DNA from: Phoronis australis
Lineage: Eukaryota > Phoronida > Phoronidae
Length of the DNA stretch: 64,000 bases
Direction of reading: 5' to 3'
Assembly (NCBI GenBank): GCA_002633005.1
Contig: NMRA01000017.1
Coordinates: 32,139 to 96,138, forward strand
A model generated the notes under the pieces. It ran no database searches. It was not told the origin of the DNA and was given only the letters and a program-made list of their open reading frames with translations. Position 1 is the stretch's first letter. Each line of letters starts with the position of its first letter. Shown piece by piece: positions 12,801-23,074 of this stretch. A program made the position numbers and the translations under genes.

Positions 12801-15800
12801 GAACAAAAACCTTAAAAAGTGATTATAACAGCGTCACACGACAGATAAACCAGAAAAATCCTATAGATGGCGCCATCAGCTCTCACACATAAAGTAACAA
12901 GGATGTTACCAATGATCAGCTGTACCATATTTATCTCATTGGATGTTACAGCCTCGTCCCGAAGTCGTAAGATGGCGCTGATCGGTTTTATTTATTTGAG
13001 GCTTGTTGACGGAGGAGAACTATGATGTTTTACGGAAATCGCAAGAATTCCACGAGTGTTATTGTGTACATGACCTCTAAAATTTGTTTAGTATAATACA
13101 AGAAGTCAAAATGAGCAGTTTTAATGCAGCACTTTAGGTTTACTGCTCATTGAAAACGTGTTTGAAGGTTTCTTGTGTCGCTCTTGTCAGTGGTGAACGT
13201 CGTTCAGAAAAGATATCTTCTCACCACGTGCTATCAAGCAGCCACGGTGACAAAACGCGTACAAGAATAGTTGTGTAGGTAATTCAAAGGGACTTATGAA
13301 ATTATCTCTTAGAAGTAAACAATCCGTTGCGAAGTGTTTGGAGTTCTATTTAAAGTCTGTTATTTTCTTTTTGTGGCGATTTGTGAAAAATGATCCTGCA
13401 GCGGCCACATGCCGTCCGACTCAGTGGAAGGCTGGAATGGCTGATACTGCACCAGAGGCGGATCTACGGGGGGTCAAGTTCCGAGCTGGCAGGGGGTTCA
13501 AACCCCCCTCTCCGGACAGGATTGAAAATAAAAACTGAAATAAATTTCGCCAGAAAAATGAAATCCGCTTCTAAAAACCACAAAAATGTTACATGGGAGA
13601 GAGAAACCTTCCCTCCGCTCGGTGCAACGCGACTCGGATTCACTCGAATCCTAAGCCCCCCTTACTGAAAACGTAGATCTGCCACTGTGCACTGTTTAAA
13701 ATTGAACATTACCGAGACGTCCGGGCTTCCGGCCTCAAATCAGACTGCATCCTTATTGTATGAATCCTACTTTCCAATGACGTGGTTAGGTTCTATTCGT
13801 CAACGCGGTGATCGCACGTGATTGATCACAATACCAGCATTTCGCAAAATATTGATATGATGCAAACTACTCGCCAGACGGCAGATAGGACGCTACTTTT
13901 AAGCGGCTGATCTGCCCTCGTGTAAAAATTGCAAATGTGAACACGGCATCAGCAGTTCTGGTCTCCCTCGCCTCAATTTCCAAGAAAAAGAAACAGACCA
14001 GAACCATTGTGCTATTTTCTTTGATAGAATTATCTTCCGCCGGTTCGAGGCACCATAGGAAGATAAACCAGGAGGTATGCGGAGACGAAGCGAGATACGG
14101 AAGAAAAGTAGTTGAACTGAAGATGAACCAGGAGGTGTGCGGAGAGGAAGTGAGATACGTAAAAGAAGTAGTTGAACTGAAGATGAACCAGGAGGTGTGC
14201 GGAGACGAAGCGAGATAAGGAAGACAAGAGTTGAACTGAAGATGAACCAAGAGGTGTGCGGAGAGGAAGCGAGATAAGGAATAGAAGTCGCAGAGTTGAA
14301 CTGAGGATGAACCAGGAGGTGTGCAGAGACGAAGTGAGATACGGAAGGGAAGTAGTTGAACTGAAGATGAACCAGGAGGTGTGCGGAGACGAAGCGAGAT
14401 ACTGAAGAGAAGTAGTTGAACTGAAGATGAACCAAGAGGTGTGCGGAGACGAAGCGAGATACGAAAGAGAAGTAGTTGAACTGTAGATGAACCAGGAGGT
14501 GTGCGAAGACGACGCGAGATACGGAAGAAAATTAGTTGAACTAAGATGAACCAAGAGGTGTGCGGAGACGAAGCGAGATACGAAAGAGCAGTAGTTGAAC
14601 TGTAGATGAACCAGGAGGTGTGCGAAGACGACGCGAGATACGGAAGAAAATTAGTTGAACTAAGATGAACCAGGACGGGTGCGGAGACGAAGCGAGATGC
14701 GGAAGAGGCGTAGTTGAACTGAAGATGAACCAAGAGGTGTGCGGAGACGAAGCGAGATACAGAAGAGAAGTAGTTGAACTGAAGATGAACCAAGAGGTGT
14801 GCGGAGACGAAGCGAGATACGAAAGAGAAGTAGTTGAACTGTAGATGAACCAGGAGGTGTGCGAAGACGACGCGAGATACGGAAGAAAATTAGTTGAACT
14901 AAGATGAACCAGGACGGGTGCGGAGACGAAGCGAGATGCGGAAGAGGCGTAGTTGAACTGAAGATGAACCAAGAGGTGTGCGGAGACGAAGCGAGATACA
15001 GAAGAGAAGTAGTTGAACTGAAGATGAACCAAGAGGTGTGCGGAGACGAAGCGAGATACGAAAGAGAAGTAGTTGAACTGTAGATGAACCAGGAGGTGTG
15101 CGAAGACGACGCGAGATACGGAAGAGAATTAGTTGAACTAAGATGAACCAGGACGTGTGCGGAGACGAAGCGAGATGCGGAAGAGACGTAGTTGAACTGA
15201 AGATGAACCAAGAGGTGTGCGGAGACGAAGCGAGATACGACAGAGAAGTAGTTGAACTGTAGATGAACCAGGAGGTGTGCGGAGACGACGCTAGATACGG
15301 AAGAGAAGTAGTTGAACTGTAGATGAACCATGAGGTGTGCGGAGACGACGCGAGATACGAAAGAGAAGTAGTTGAACTGAAGTAAGAGAGGAGAAATATA
15401 TTGGAAAAGGAATGCGTAGAAGGAGAAAGAGGAGGAGAGGAAGAAGGAGTCATAGGAGAAAAGAAGAAGGAGGAAAACAAGAAATATTTATTAGAATTTA
15501 TTGACTTGGCGCTCAAAATACAAGCATACATAGAGCATCGAATGGAAGAGTGAAGCAATAGCAAGGATTGGGAACAGCACGGGTGTAGCACTCTCATACG
15601 TTCCTCATTAAAAATGCGTCTGGCCGGCAGCTAGCTCACCGACTGAAAAATTAATGCAGCACTCACAAATATGGCACCAGGATTGCAAAGCACGGTGCCA
15701 TACTCACAACACATGGTTTACGCTCCCAAAAACACAGTTCGCCACATCAACTCGTGTCCGGACAAAAATACGGTTCACGAATTCCATGTCCGTGTGCCAT

Positions 15801-18800
15801 AGTAAGTGAGCTGTGTTTGTGAATCTAAAGTATGTTTTGCCTGCACGAAAAGCATTATTGAGTACGTAGAATGTGTTAGCGGTCGATGAACTGTGTTTAA
15901 AAGTGAATAGCAATGTTTACGTTTATGTTTCGACAGCCTTGCTATCTCCGCAACTATAGAGACTTTAAACCAGCCTTCCGTCCAAAAGTGAACTTAAAAA
16001 TTACGACAGTGACAGATTTAAAATTGCCATAAACTTGTTCCTTGCTCTGGTGAGAAATGGTTTCATGTTAAGAAGTTATAGTTCATAATTCCTCTGCGTA
16101 CAAAATGACCATCCGTGATAAGCGAACTTGTAGAACTTATCTCAAGCGACGAATTTACAGTTTATTTGAAAATTCTGAATCATCCCCTTCACATTTGCTA
16201 AAGAAGAGTTTGACACCAAACGGTCCGTAGTCGGGACCAGAGGTAGTTCTTCCGTGTGATGGGTTGGCAATGAAAGTGCATGATGGTAAATTGCGACTGA
16301 AGAAGTAGTGGGTTCAGAGAAATGATACTTTTTGATATCAAGATTATGCAGGACCCCAAAAATGTCCACATTTGGCTAACTTCGAAACATCTTATCTCAG
16401 AAATGGCAGATCGGATTCAAATGAAACTTTCCGATATTAAGTTTTATGCACTTTTCTCCACATACTGGCAGCAGTTGCGCTTAAATATTCCACTTTTGCG
16501 TGAAGGGCTCAACTAGGACTTTTTATGATTTTCATGAAAAAAATCAAAAGTTGAATCAAATGAATCTAAACAATAATTTAGAAACTATCACAGCGTCTTG
16601 AGAATTCACGTTGAATATTAGGATCAATGAAATTTGGTCATGCCTTGAATATCATTGAATGTACCTTTGGTTTTTGCTCAATTTTACCCAAGATACGTGG
16701 TCGCGTGACTCATTCAATGGCAGATTGATTTCACACAGAAAGCAGAGTGTCTGTCAAAAATATTATTTTATAAAATCTATACTTTTATAGATATTTGAGT
16801 CAGTCTTGTCCTACATTACCCCCATGCAACGCCAGCCTTGAAAACTACTTATTTCATACGACAAGTACACTGTAAGCTTTTCTTAAAACATGTGATAAAA
16901 GAATAAAACGATGAGTTAATGGGTTGCCTCAAATCAAAGTTTTACCATCGCTCTCTAGATTTATTCTAGTTTGCGATTTCGGTATGACCTACTAAGCGTT
17001 GCGTGAGTGTAAAAAAAATACCTGCACTTTAAAGTTACACTTGACAAAATCTTTTTCATAGATAGTCAGCACAACACTGTTATCGTGTGAAGCTGTGCCC
17101 TCAGCACTGCAGATGGCGTGGTGAGTTGCATTAGAATAGCCTTGGGTTCCAATGGTAGTTAATCCTTCATTTTTATCGTCCACGAGCTTCACTGTCATAG
17201 ACTTCGAGTGAGTCGAACCACAAGCGTAACTGACTGTAAATAATATCAACATTGTCATAAATGCACAGTAACTAGGAAACGCTTAATAATGATGTTCCTT
17301 GTAGCATGATTCGTTGAGCACGACAATAACCGTCCCTCGATCACCTTATCTGACGTCGTCTTAGCTCTAAACATACTGATCACAAGTTGTTGCCACATTA
17401 CATGATAGTTTTTTTTTTCAAATCCAACAACGTAGTGTTTACATGTTAAATCATTTTCATACGTGGTTGCAACATAGCACTACATAATCTTCTACAGTTG
17501 CACAATCAGTCTGGTGCTCTGAATAAAGTCAATTTTATCCAGAATCAGAGGCAATCACTAAACACTTGTAAATCATAGGGCAAACTGGCAGGGAAACAGG
17601 TCTGTTCAATAAAAATCAGACACATAACTTGAATCCTGTGAGATGACTACTTTTACAGTATAGGAGGCGCTGGCGTCAGACGATTGAGCTAGATGATGAT
17701 GCTGCAACACTGCATATTTTGATTAATTTTCGACTTTTTTACTTTAAGGTCTGTAGACTTTCTTCAAAAGCTTATACAATGAAATAAAAAATACTTCCTG
17801 GGTTTCGGAAAGGATTCACCTTGTAGAAAATCAACCAACAGTCTGTTATACAAGTCTAGATAGCAGATAATTCGGGTGACTCACATAGACACCCTGAAAC
17901 TCAACATAGTTCCGGATGTAGTAACGTACAGATGGGTAAGAATTTAATTTAAAAATAACTGGTTTTCACTAAAATCTAATTTTACCTTAATATTCGTAAT
18001 TTTTGTAAACTTTAATTCCAAATCGTCTGCTTCTCTCTCGGGGCAGGCGATGAAGATATACTTCATGTGTGACGTCAGCACAAGTTTTGCCCATCTTATC
18101 AACCGCACCCACTTTCTTTGCCAATTGATACCCAGTAACGTATTTTTTACTTGGTGAAATGAAATTTCTCCAAGTCTGTTGCTTTGTCATATAATTTGTT
18201 CTTTGTTTGTTTTTTTTTTGTTTGTTTTTGTCTCTATGTTCGCTCGTTAAAGGTCGCACTTCTTATCCGATCAATGTGGAATTAACACACAACATGTGTA
18301 TCGTGAATGGCTCGAAGACTGTTGTATTTAGTTTAAATCGGAAGCACGATGGCCATGTGTCGGCCATTTGTTTTTTCCGTGACTTACCATTCTGGAGTTA
18401 TTCAAGAATTCCCGATGACTGCTCTCCAACTAATTGGGTTTTCTCCCGCATCTTCGGTGTCCTATGACGGATCTCTTAGAAATTTGATATGTGAACAGAT
18501 GGTTTCAAGCGCTATTAGCATTATGAAATCCGTTTCTCGCTACGGCTTACGGTTCTCTAGATTTTCCGCTTTGATGACTTCTTTTATTGGCTTATTTCAA
18601 ATTGCACTTTATAGGCCTATCATATTCCTGCTAGAGATCTCATTTTTTGCCTGATCGACATGAAATTGAATGTAGTGTTTGATATCCAGTCGATAGCTCG
18701 AGGACATAAATTTGTGGGCGAAATTGGACCGCCATTTTTAAATAACGTTTGCGAAGCTCTAACTCCGCGATCCTTTGACCGAAACGTTTTAAAGGAGAAT

Positions 18801-21800
18801 GCCACCCGATTTAATTAGTCTTTTTCGTCGTCTTAATCGGTCTATATCCACATTGCCTTGCATACGGTCGACCTTACCTTGCCAAGAGGTGCTGCGTTAA
18901 CCTATGAGGAAGGTGAGAAACCACGCTAGCGACGTCAGTGGTTCATATGCAGAGTGAATGCCGCTATGTTGCCGTGCATCGTTCGGGCTTGTCCGAACTA
19001 AGCAGCTGCGAGGAAAGCGGGTATATCATTTTTTAACTTCCTCAAGAGTTCGAAATGCTAAGGAAGTGGCTCATGGTAGTGAAGAATGAAATGTACGCTG
19101 TAAATAGCAAGTGTGAGGACGTGAAACATATCTCCGTGTCTGTGGCCTGCAGACGTCGACAGTGCCTGACGAAAGCCGGCTTACCAAATAACTCCATACG
19201 TTCCGTTGTCTGAGCTTGTTCACGGCGCCTCTCTAGTATTTCTTCATCACTGTATTCCTGTTCGAATTGATAGCCTGTAAAACTTAACGATCCACCTGCG
19301 AAGTCGGGACTGATGAGCTCTAGCTCGTCCTAAGTCGGGATTGCGAGTTGCCATGTTGGCGTTAATTACTGAGCGTTCTGTTTCAAAATGAATTAATCTC
19401 ACCCTGACCAATACTTATATAAAACTGAAACAAAGTCTGTCTCATTAGATGCAATTTGTAATGCCTTTGGAGTGTTCGTGAGTGCAAATGATTTGAGAAG
19501 CCAGCAATGAATAAATCACTGCGTTACCGGCTTTAGGTGCAATAAAGCTAATTGACGGGACACCTAGGCCGTGTGAGTTCATGCTAATTTAGTGTTGCTG
19601 GCAGAAACTGTTGTGAAACAACTCGATTTCCATCCCACGGTCAGGTGTTAGGGGAATCTTTATTTACATTTACATTACTCAAATAATGATTGTCAATGTA
19701 CAACTTCTAGCCTGACGTTGCTGTGGCCAAAGCGGAACCTGAATTTGCGACCCCCGACGAGTAAGTAGATTTGCAGTTTCGTGGCTAATTCACCAACATA
19801 ATCAGGTGCACATTACTTTGGCTCACTAATATAATATTTTCTTGACTGGAAGTTTAGTTTCCACTGAACTTTGTCTGGTTTATATTCGTGATGTCTGATC
19901 AGTTTCCGAGCCACTGGCGGGGATAACGAGTCAATCCGGCCGGTCGCGACGGACCTTATCATCGGGCTCCGAGCCACTGACCAGGCTAACAAGCGTTCTG
20001 TGTTTAGAACTCAAAAAATCACAAGTTTAAACAACACAGATCTAGGTTCTCCTGTCTGTATCTCACGGAAAATGCAGATCCCAAACTCCTGCTACGGGCC
20101 TTAGTGGCCTGCCGAACTTTGTAGTCTACGGTGTGTCCAAATACCAATAAATCCGTAACATCGAAATAAAACAACACGTTTTTACAAGAAATCGGTGTAT
20201 TTTTAATGGTTTTACATCGAAGTTTGATGATTTATTGGTGTTAAACGATGACTTCAAGCGATAAGCTGACACCAGTAACCCGTGTTGTGAACTGCGGAAC
20301 AGACTGCGTGGGAAACCGATGACGTTATTGGATAATTTCAACACCTCCGTCCGCCGTCAGGTGTCAGGTAACGCAACCGTACGTGTCGTTATGGAGTAAA
20401 ACTACTCGATCTAAATTGATACAAATTAGGTTGTTTTTTGGGTGGCATGCTCCTTTAAATTTGATATGTAAATTGATCTCCTCACGGGCTATCTACAATG
20501 CGGGACTGGTTTCTCCACTTACGACTTACCCATCTCCAATTATTCAGGATTGACTGCTTAGATGACTGTTCTTTCATTGACTGATTCCTTAAATGTGCAT
20601 TTTATGTTTTATTATTTAGGTTGGTGTGACAGACGTTGGGCCGTGGTTTTTGGTATTCTTAGTTTCGTCGTCGACCTCACCTTTAAATATTTATTCGATT
20701 TCGCCAAGTATCGTTGCTCAGAACGCTTTCATTTTTTTAAATTACACATTTTGTATTGATCCCGATAATGCTTTTAAACAGCATCCTCATGATAATAGAA
20801 TACAAAATTTCACCGACTCTGCGTTTACTTTTTTATTCATGTTTCCTGGTTCATACATGATGACGTCAAACATGAGTCCACTGGCTTTTATCACCTGCCC
20901 TCTCCTTGGCTGTTTCACTTTTTTCTACTCTTCGTCTACCATCTTGAATACCTTATTAGGTACAGTAAACATACCAATTTGCGTGCGTTTCTTTTGTAGG
21001 AAGAGGGGAGAGTGCACCCTCTGGACAATCCAATATTTTTCGAACAATATCGACTGGGTTGCTAAAGATTGCATTTATTCCCTCTTCCAGCATATTGTCA
21101 CAAACTCGTTCGTTTTCTTCCTGAGAACCACTTAATTTATGCTCAATTTTGAGGTAAACTGTAAGATGCCGTTGGTCTTGGTTAATATCCGCTAGTTCGC
21201 AAGGTCAACCACGTTTTCACGAAGCCCATCCCAGGTTCAATGTTAGTAAGCCGTTAGCCCTGGATATAAAGAGAATTCAAATATTTCAGTTATTTCAGTT
21301 GTCTTTAAGGTTTTATTCTCACTAGATTAACATGTTCAGACTAGGATAAAGAGTCGTTAACTATTATTCCCACAAACTTATAAATGTTTTAACAAAAGTT
21401 AGGTTTGACTGTTTATAGTAAACTACGGAAATAATTTCTGTTTTTTTCTAAGGGGAGTGGAATATCATGTCCGAAAAAGTTGTTTTTTTAAAGTTTAACG
21501 ACCATGCGAATGTGTCTGCTAGCTGTTTATTGATTTTGAGTTTCGTTGACTGAAGGTTTTGTAAACGAAGGTGTGTGTATAACATAGATATCATCAGCAT
21601 ACATGATAATGGTCCAAGAGAAGTGAATTTGTCGACGTCGATTAATACGTAAGTAAGAAAAAGAGGGGGACCAGGGCTAGATTTTTATGGCACGCCTGTG
21701 ATGATAGTTGATTTTGGGAGGGGTAATCGTCAAATAAACATATTGCTGTAGATTGGTTAACTATTTTTTGAAGAATAAATGCTCCACTCCAGTTGTACCG

Positions 21801-23074
21801 AAAGATGAAAGTTTCTGGCACGAGACCACGGTCTATTATGTCAAAGGCACTTGAAAGTCAAGATTCAAGGGAGAAAAATTAACTTCATAAAAGTTCAGAA
21901 AGCTCATGTTTAGTTGCACCTGCTGCCCTTTTCAGTCGCGTGATTTCAGCGAGGGTCCGTTTTATGAAATTGTACTGAAAATGACTTCAAAATGATCTAT
22001 CTGTCTGTTGAATCAAAACTTGGGTATGAGTAACCAGGTATCTTAACTGCGATCCACAGATGCAAGAATCTTGTGAGTAAATCTGGTGTGGAAATATGTT
22101 TAGTTTGTAATGAAAGGCGATATCTCGCGACGTCTTACGTGATCTTGCGTTTTCGCAAGGTTTTCGTGTTAACAGAAGGCAACCTTGATCATTAGATAAA
22201 TTATCAACATTTTGCCCGAACGGGGATCTGCACTAAAATACCTTTGCTGACAGCCCAAATCACACAGTTTTATCAAATGCGTACCCCGTGACACAACGAA
22301 CAATCGAAACAATATATCCACCATTTTAAATAATTTCCGTTCAAGCGAAGAAAAGACAAGAAATTGTGACCCGAGGACATCCGTGTTTTTTCAATACAGA
22401 ATCATACTTACTTTTTACGCCAGTGACAGTCTTGGCCTGAAAAAATAAAAAAGTCAACAAACTGTTGATTAATGAAATAGTCACACTTCTATCGTACATA
22501 AACTTGACATATCTATGCTCACCTCAGGGATCATTTTGGGGAGAGCCAAAGGGCTTTTGGCGCAAACAATCAGTGACGCCACGGAGTGCGTTCTTGTCAC
22601 TGAAGCCGAGAAATCATATTGAGTGTGGAATGAGTTGGGGTCCATTTAATCACGGGCGGTGGTTTAAATAAAACGTTTATAACGTCTGTACAACCACAAA
22701 AACATGCCAGGGCACCCCGATATGCATACACGGTAGAAAAAGTTGCTGACTCATAAGTTTTCCAAATCGACCCATTGAAGGTTCTGCGTGTTAACTGACC
22801 AACATCGACGTTTTTTTTATCTCGAACTGAACCCTGAGTTGTAACGTCAACATTTGAGCGTTGGGCAGCATAGTCGACCACTAATTATTTCTAAATAATG
22901 CAGCAACTTGATTGTAGTGAAACTTCTTAAGTTTTATGTACAGAAATCATGAAGTTCTTGGAATGTCATACTATTCGGAGATGATGAGCCCGCCAACTGA
23001 TAATACCGCCATGGCAAACTTACTATGTAAAGTACAGCGACAAGCAAAACTAACGTAGACTGGCGAAGTGTCAT
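9420..23074 (-). CDS. Secreted ZP-N-like / LDL-A-like protein with hydrophobic C-terminus (322 aa, six exons)
   Basis: Gene-level entry; the CDS is the join of six minus-strand exons: 23074-23024, 22436-22412, 17233-17022, 12714-12591, 12314-12159, 9820-9420. All junctions are GT-AG and every phase agrees (0, 1, 0, 1, 1), giving 969 nt including the stop. Residues 1-17 are a hydrophobic signal peptide. Residues 26-127 look like a ZP-N domain: four cysteines (30, 67, 91, 125) in beta-rich sequence such as NSVVLTIYEKDFVKC. Residues 145-185 hold six cysteines (145, 152, 158, 165, 175, 185) spaced like an LDL-receptor class A module, but the usual Ca-binding Asp/Glu cluster is replaced by NANNEE. 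Residues 190-300 have more cysteines and no recognised fold. The last 17 residues are hydrophobic, suggesting GPI attachment. No ZP-C domain follows. A coat or adhesion protein is an inference; the exon model is well supported, the domain names moderately. Confidence 0.75.
9866..10320 (+). pseudogene. Degenerate LINE reverse transcriptase fragment (gene 1 intron 5)
   Basis: In one frame with stops: DRPIYLLPASSKLFE, then YKHRCDFRKLRSAGSTVLQL, MDK, and after a frameshift LSKAFNIINCSVLQ-like sequence (DL..AF motif A) and a GL-x-FYGM stretch. These are the RP-ISLLP, FR-x-x-STxxAVLQL and DLSKAFD blocks of CR1/L2/Jockey-type reverse transcriptases. Nonfunctional; antisense to its host gene. Confidence 0.65.
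11640..11990 (-). repeat. Dispersed repeat family A, inverted copy (gene 1 intron 5)
   Basis: In reverse it carries the family A core (CAAAATGTCTCATCTG, GAAACTTTAAGATA, GGGGCTAT) and a GGTCACGTGACC segment. It lies in an intron of the ZP-N/LDL-A-like gene. Confidence 0.6.
12159..12314 (-). CDS. Exon 5 of ZP-N/LDL-A-like gene (LDL-A-like module)
   Basis: The acceptor CCTCCCGTCAG leads into FSTYRQCKVGEFFCQ, and the donor is GAAG|GTAAGT. All six cysteines of the LDL-A-like module lie in this one exon, phase 1 at both ends, as is typical of shuffled extracellular modules. Spacing is C-6-C-5-C-6-C-9-C-9-C. Confidence 0.75.
12591..12714 (-). CDS. Exon 4 of ZP-N/LDL-A-like gene (ZP-N second part)
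   Basis: The acceptor GGATTGTTACAG is followed by GDIVRVNISVHTND and continues to VVF plus one base before the donor G|GTAAGT. It carries the fourth ZP-N-like cysteine (125, in TLSCDF) and sequons NIS and NDT. Phase 0 in, phase 1 out. Confidence 0.75.
13453..13687. mobile_element. 235-bp MITE with CAGAGGCGGATCTACG ends
   Basis: CAGAGGCGGATCTACG and, inverted at the other end, CAGTGGCAGATCTACG are TIRs. TGCAC flanks both sides (13448-13452, 13688-13692) as a 5-bp duplication. The CAGNGGCGGATC-type end resembles hAT-related MITEs. It lies in gene 1 intron 3. Confidence 0.75.
14058..15381. repeat. 60-bp minisatellite, 22 copies, with 239-bp higher-order period (gene 1 intron 3)
   Basis: Unit: AGATGAACCAGGAGGTGTGC, GGAGACGAAGCGAGATACGG, AAGAGAAGTAGTTGAACTGA. 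Copies 10-21 form four-unit blocks of 239 bp (60+60+60+59), visible from the shared GGACGGGTG/GGACGTGTG variants at about 14672, 14911 and 15150. Absence of stops in several frames creates overlapping spurious ORFs up to 308 codons on the minus strand. Confidence 0.95.
15382..15485 (+). repeat. Purine-rich low-complexity tract
   Basis: An almost pure A/G stretch (GAGG, GAAG and AGGA units) directly follows the minisatellite. Confidence 0.8.
16355..16830 (+). repeat. Dispersed repeat family A, copy (gene 1 intron 3)
   Basis: Begins AATGTCCACATTTGGCTAAC, continues AACATCTTATCTCAGAAATG and GTGAAGGGCTCAACTAGGAC, and ends near CTTGTCCTACATTACC. A short ORF here is a by-product of the repeat. Confidence 0.65.
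17022..17233 (-). CDS. Exon 3 of ZP-N/LDL-A-like gene (ZP-N first part)
   Basis: The acceptor is TATTTACAG and the donor CAG|GTATTT. It encodes 70 codons after a split codon, with three of the four ZP-N-like cysteines (30, 67, 91) and the motif SVVLTIYEKDFVKC. An N-glycosylation sequon (NAT) lies at residues 60-62. The flanking introns are 5.2 kb and 4.3 kb. Confidence 0.75.
18260..20960. other. Gene 1 intron 2, unassigned
   Basis: No convincing exon. A GGGTGGCATGCTCC-like sequence at 20440 has an inverted partner near 18790 (GGAGAATGCCACCC), hinting at another decayed element. A plus-strand 169-codon ORF at 20626-21135 looks spurious. Confidence 0.35.
20975..21158 (-). CDS. Unassigned open segment, possible exon
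   Basis: On the minus strand the frame stays open from about 21218 to 20960 and reads like protein: SGSQEENERVCDNMLEEGIN, AIFSNPVDIVRKILDCPEGA. An acceptor-like CATCTTACAG and a donor ATTG|GTATGT bound 184 nt. Its phases (1 in, 2 out) do not fit between exons 2 and 3 of the host gene, so it would belong to another gene or a decayed mobile element. Family not recognised. Confidence 0.25.
21440..21985 (-). pseudogene. Degenerate LINE reverse transcriptase fragment (gene 1 intron 2)
   Basis: On the minus strand: SAFDIIDRGLVPETF (motif A, near 21845), a GVP-x-KSSPGPPLFLTYV block with one stop (the GVPQGSxLGPLLFL motif, near 21680) and MYADDIYVIHTPS (motif C with YADD at 21601-21590). Spacing of A to C, about 83 codons, is normal. 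Stops and frameshifts make it a relic. Confidence 0.7.
22412..22436 (-). CDS. Exon 2 of ZP-N/LDL-A-like gene (25-nt microexon)
   Basis: A long pyrimidine tract ending in TTTTTTCAG precedes 25 nt (AKTVTGVK plus one base), followed by the donor A|GTAAGT. Phase 0 in and phase 1 out match both neighbours. The split codon A|TC gives Ile26. Confidence 0.65.
23024..23074 (-). CDS. Exon 1 of ZP-N/LDL-A-like gene (signal peptide)
   Basis: The ATG at 23074-23072 opens 17 codons (MTLRQSTLVLLVAVLYI) and stops at a strong donor, ATA|GTAAGT, in phase 0. The hydrophobic run is a signal peptide core. This start was chosen because it gives the signal peptide and joins exon 2 in frame. Confidence 0.7.

Noticed and set aside
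13867-15597. Long minus-strand ORFs of up to 308 codons with a 20-residue repeated pattern
   Set aside because: They follow from the 60-bp period of a minisatellite without stops. Several frames are open at once, 59-bp units shift frame, and no splice or start context fits. Treated as an intronic repeat.
17987-18259. Minus-strand ORF considered as an extra exon of the ZP-N/LDL-A-like gene
   Set aside because: The only good donor leaves a stop just before it in the protein-like frame, no pyrimidine tract precedes it, and exons 2 and 3 already agree in phase without it.
20626-21135. 169-codon plus-strand ORF
   Set aside because: The composition is unusual (Phe/Ser/Thr-rich with no recognisable motif), and the opposite strand reads more like protein in the same region.
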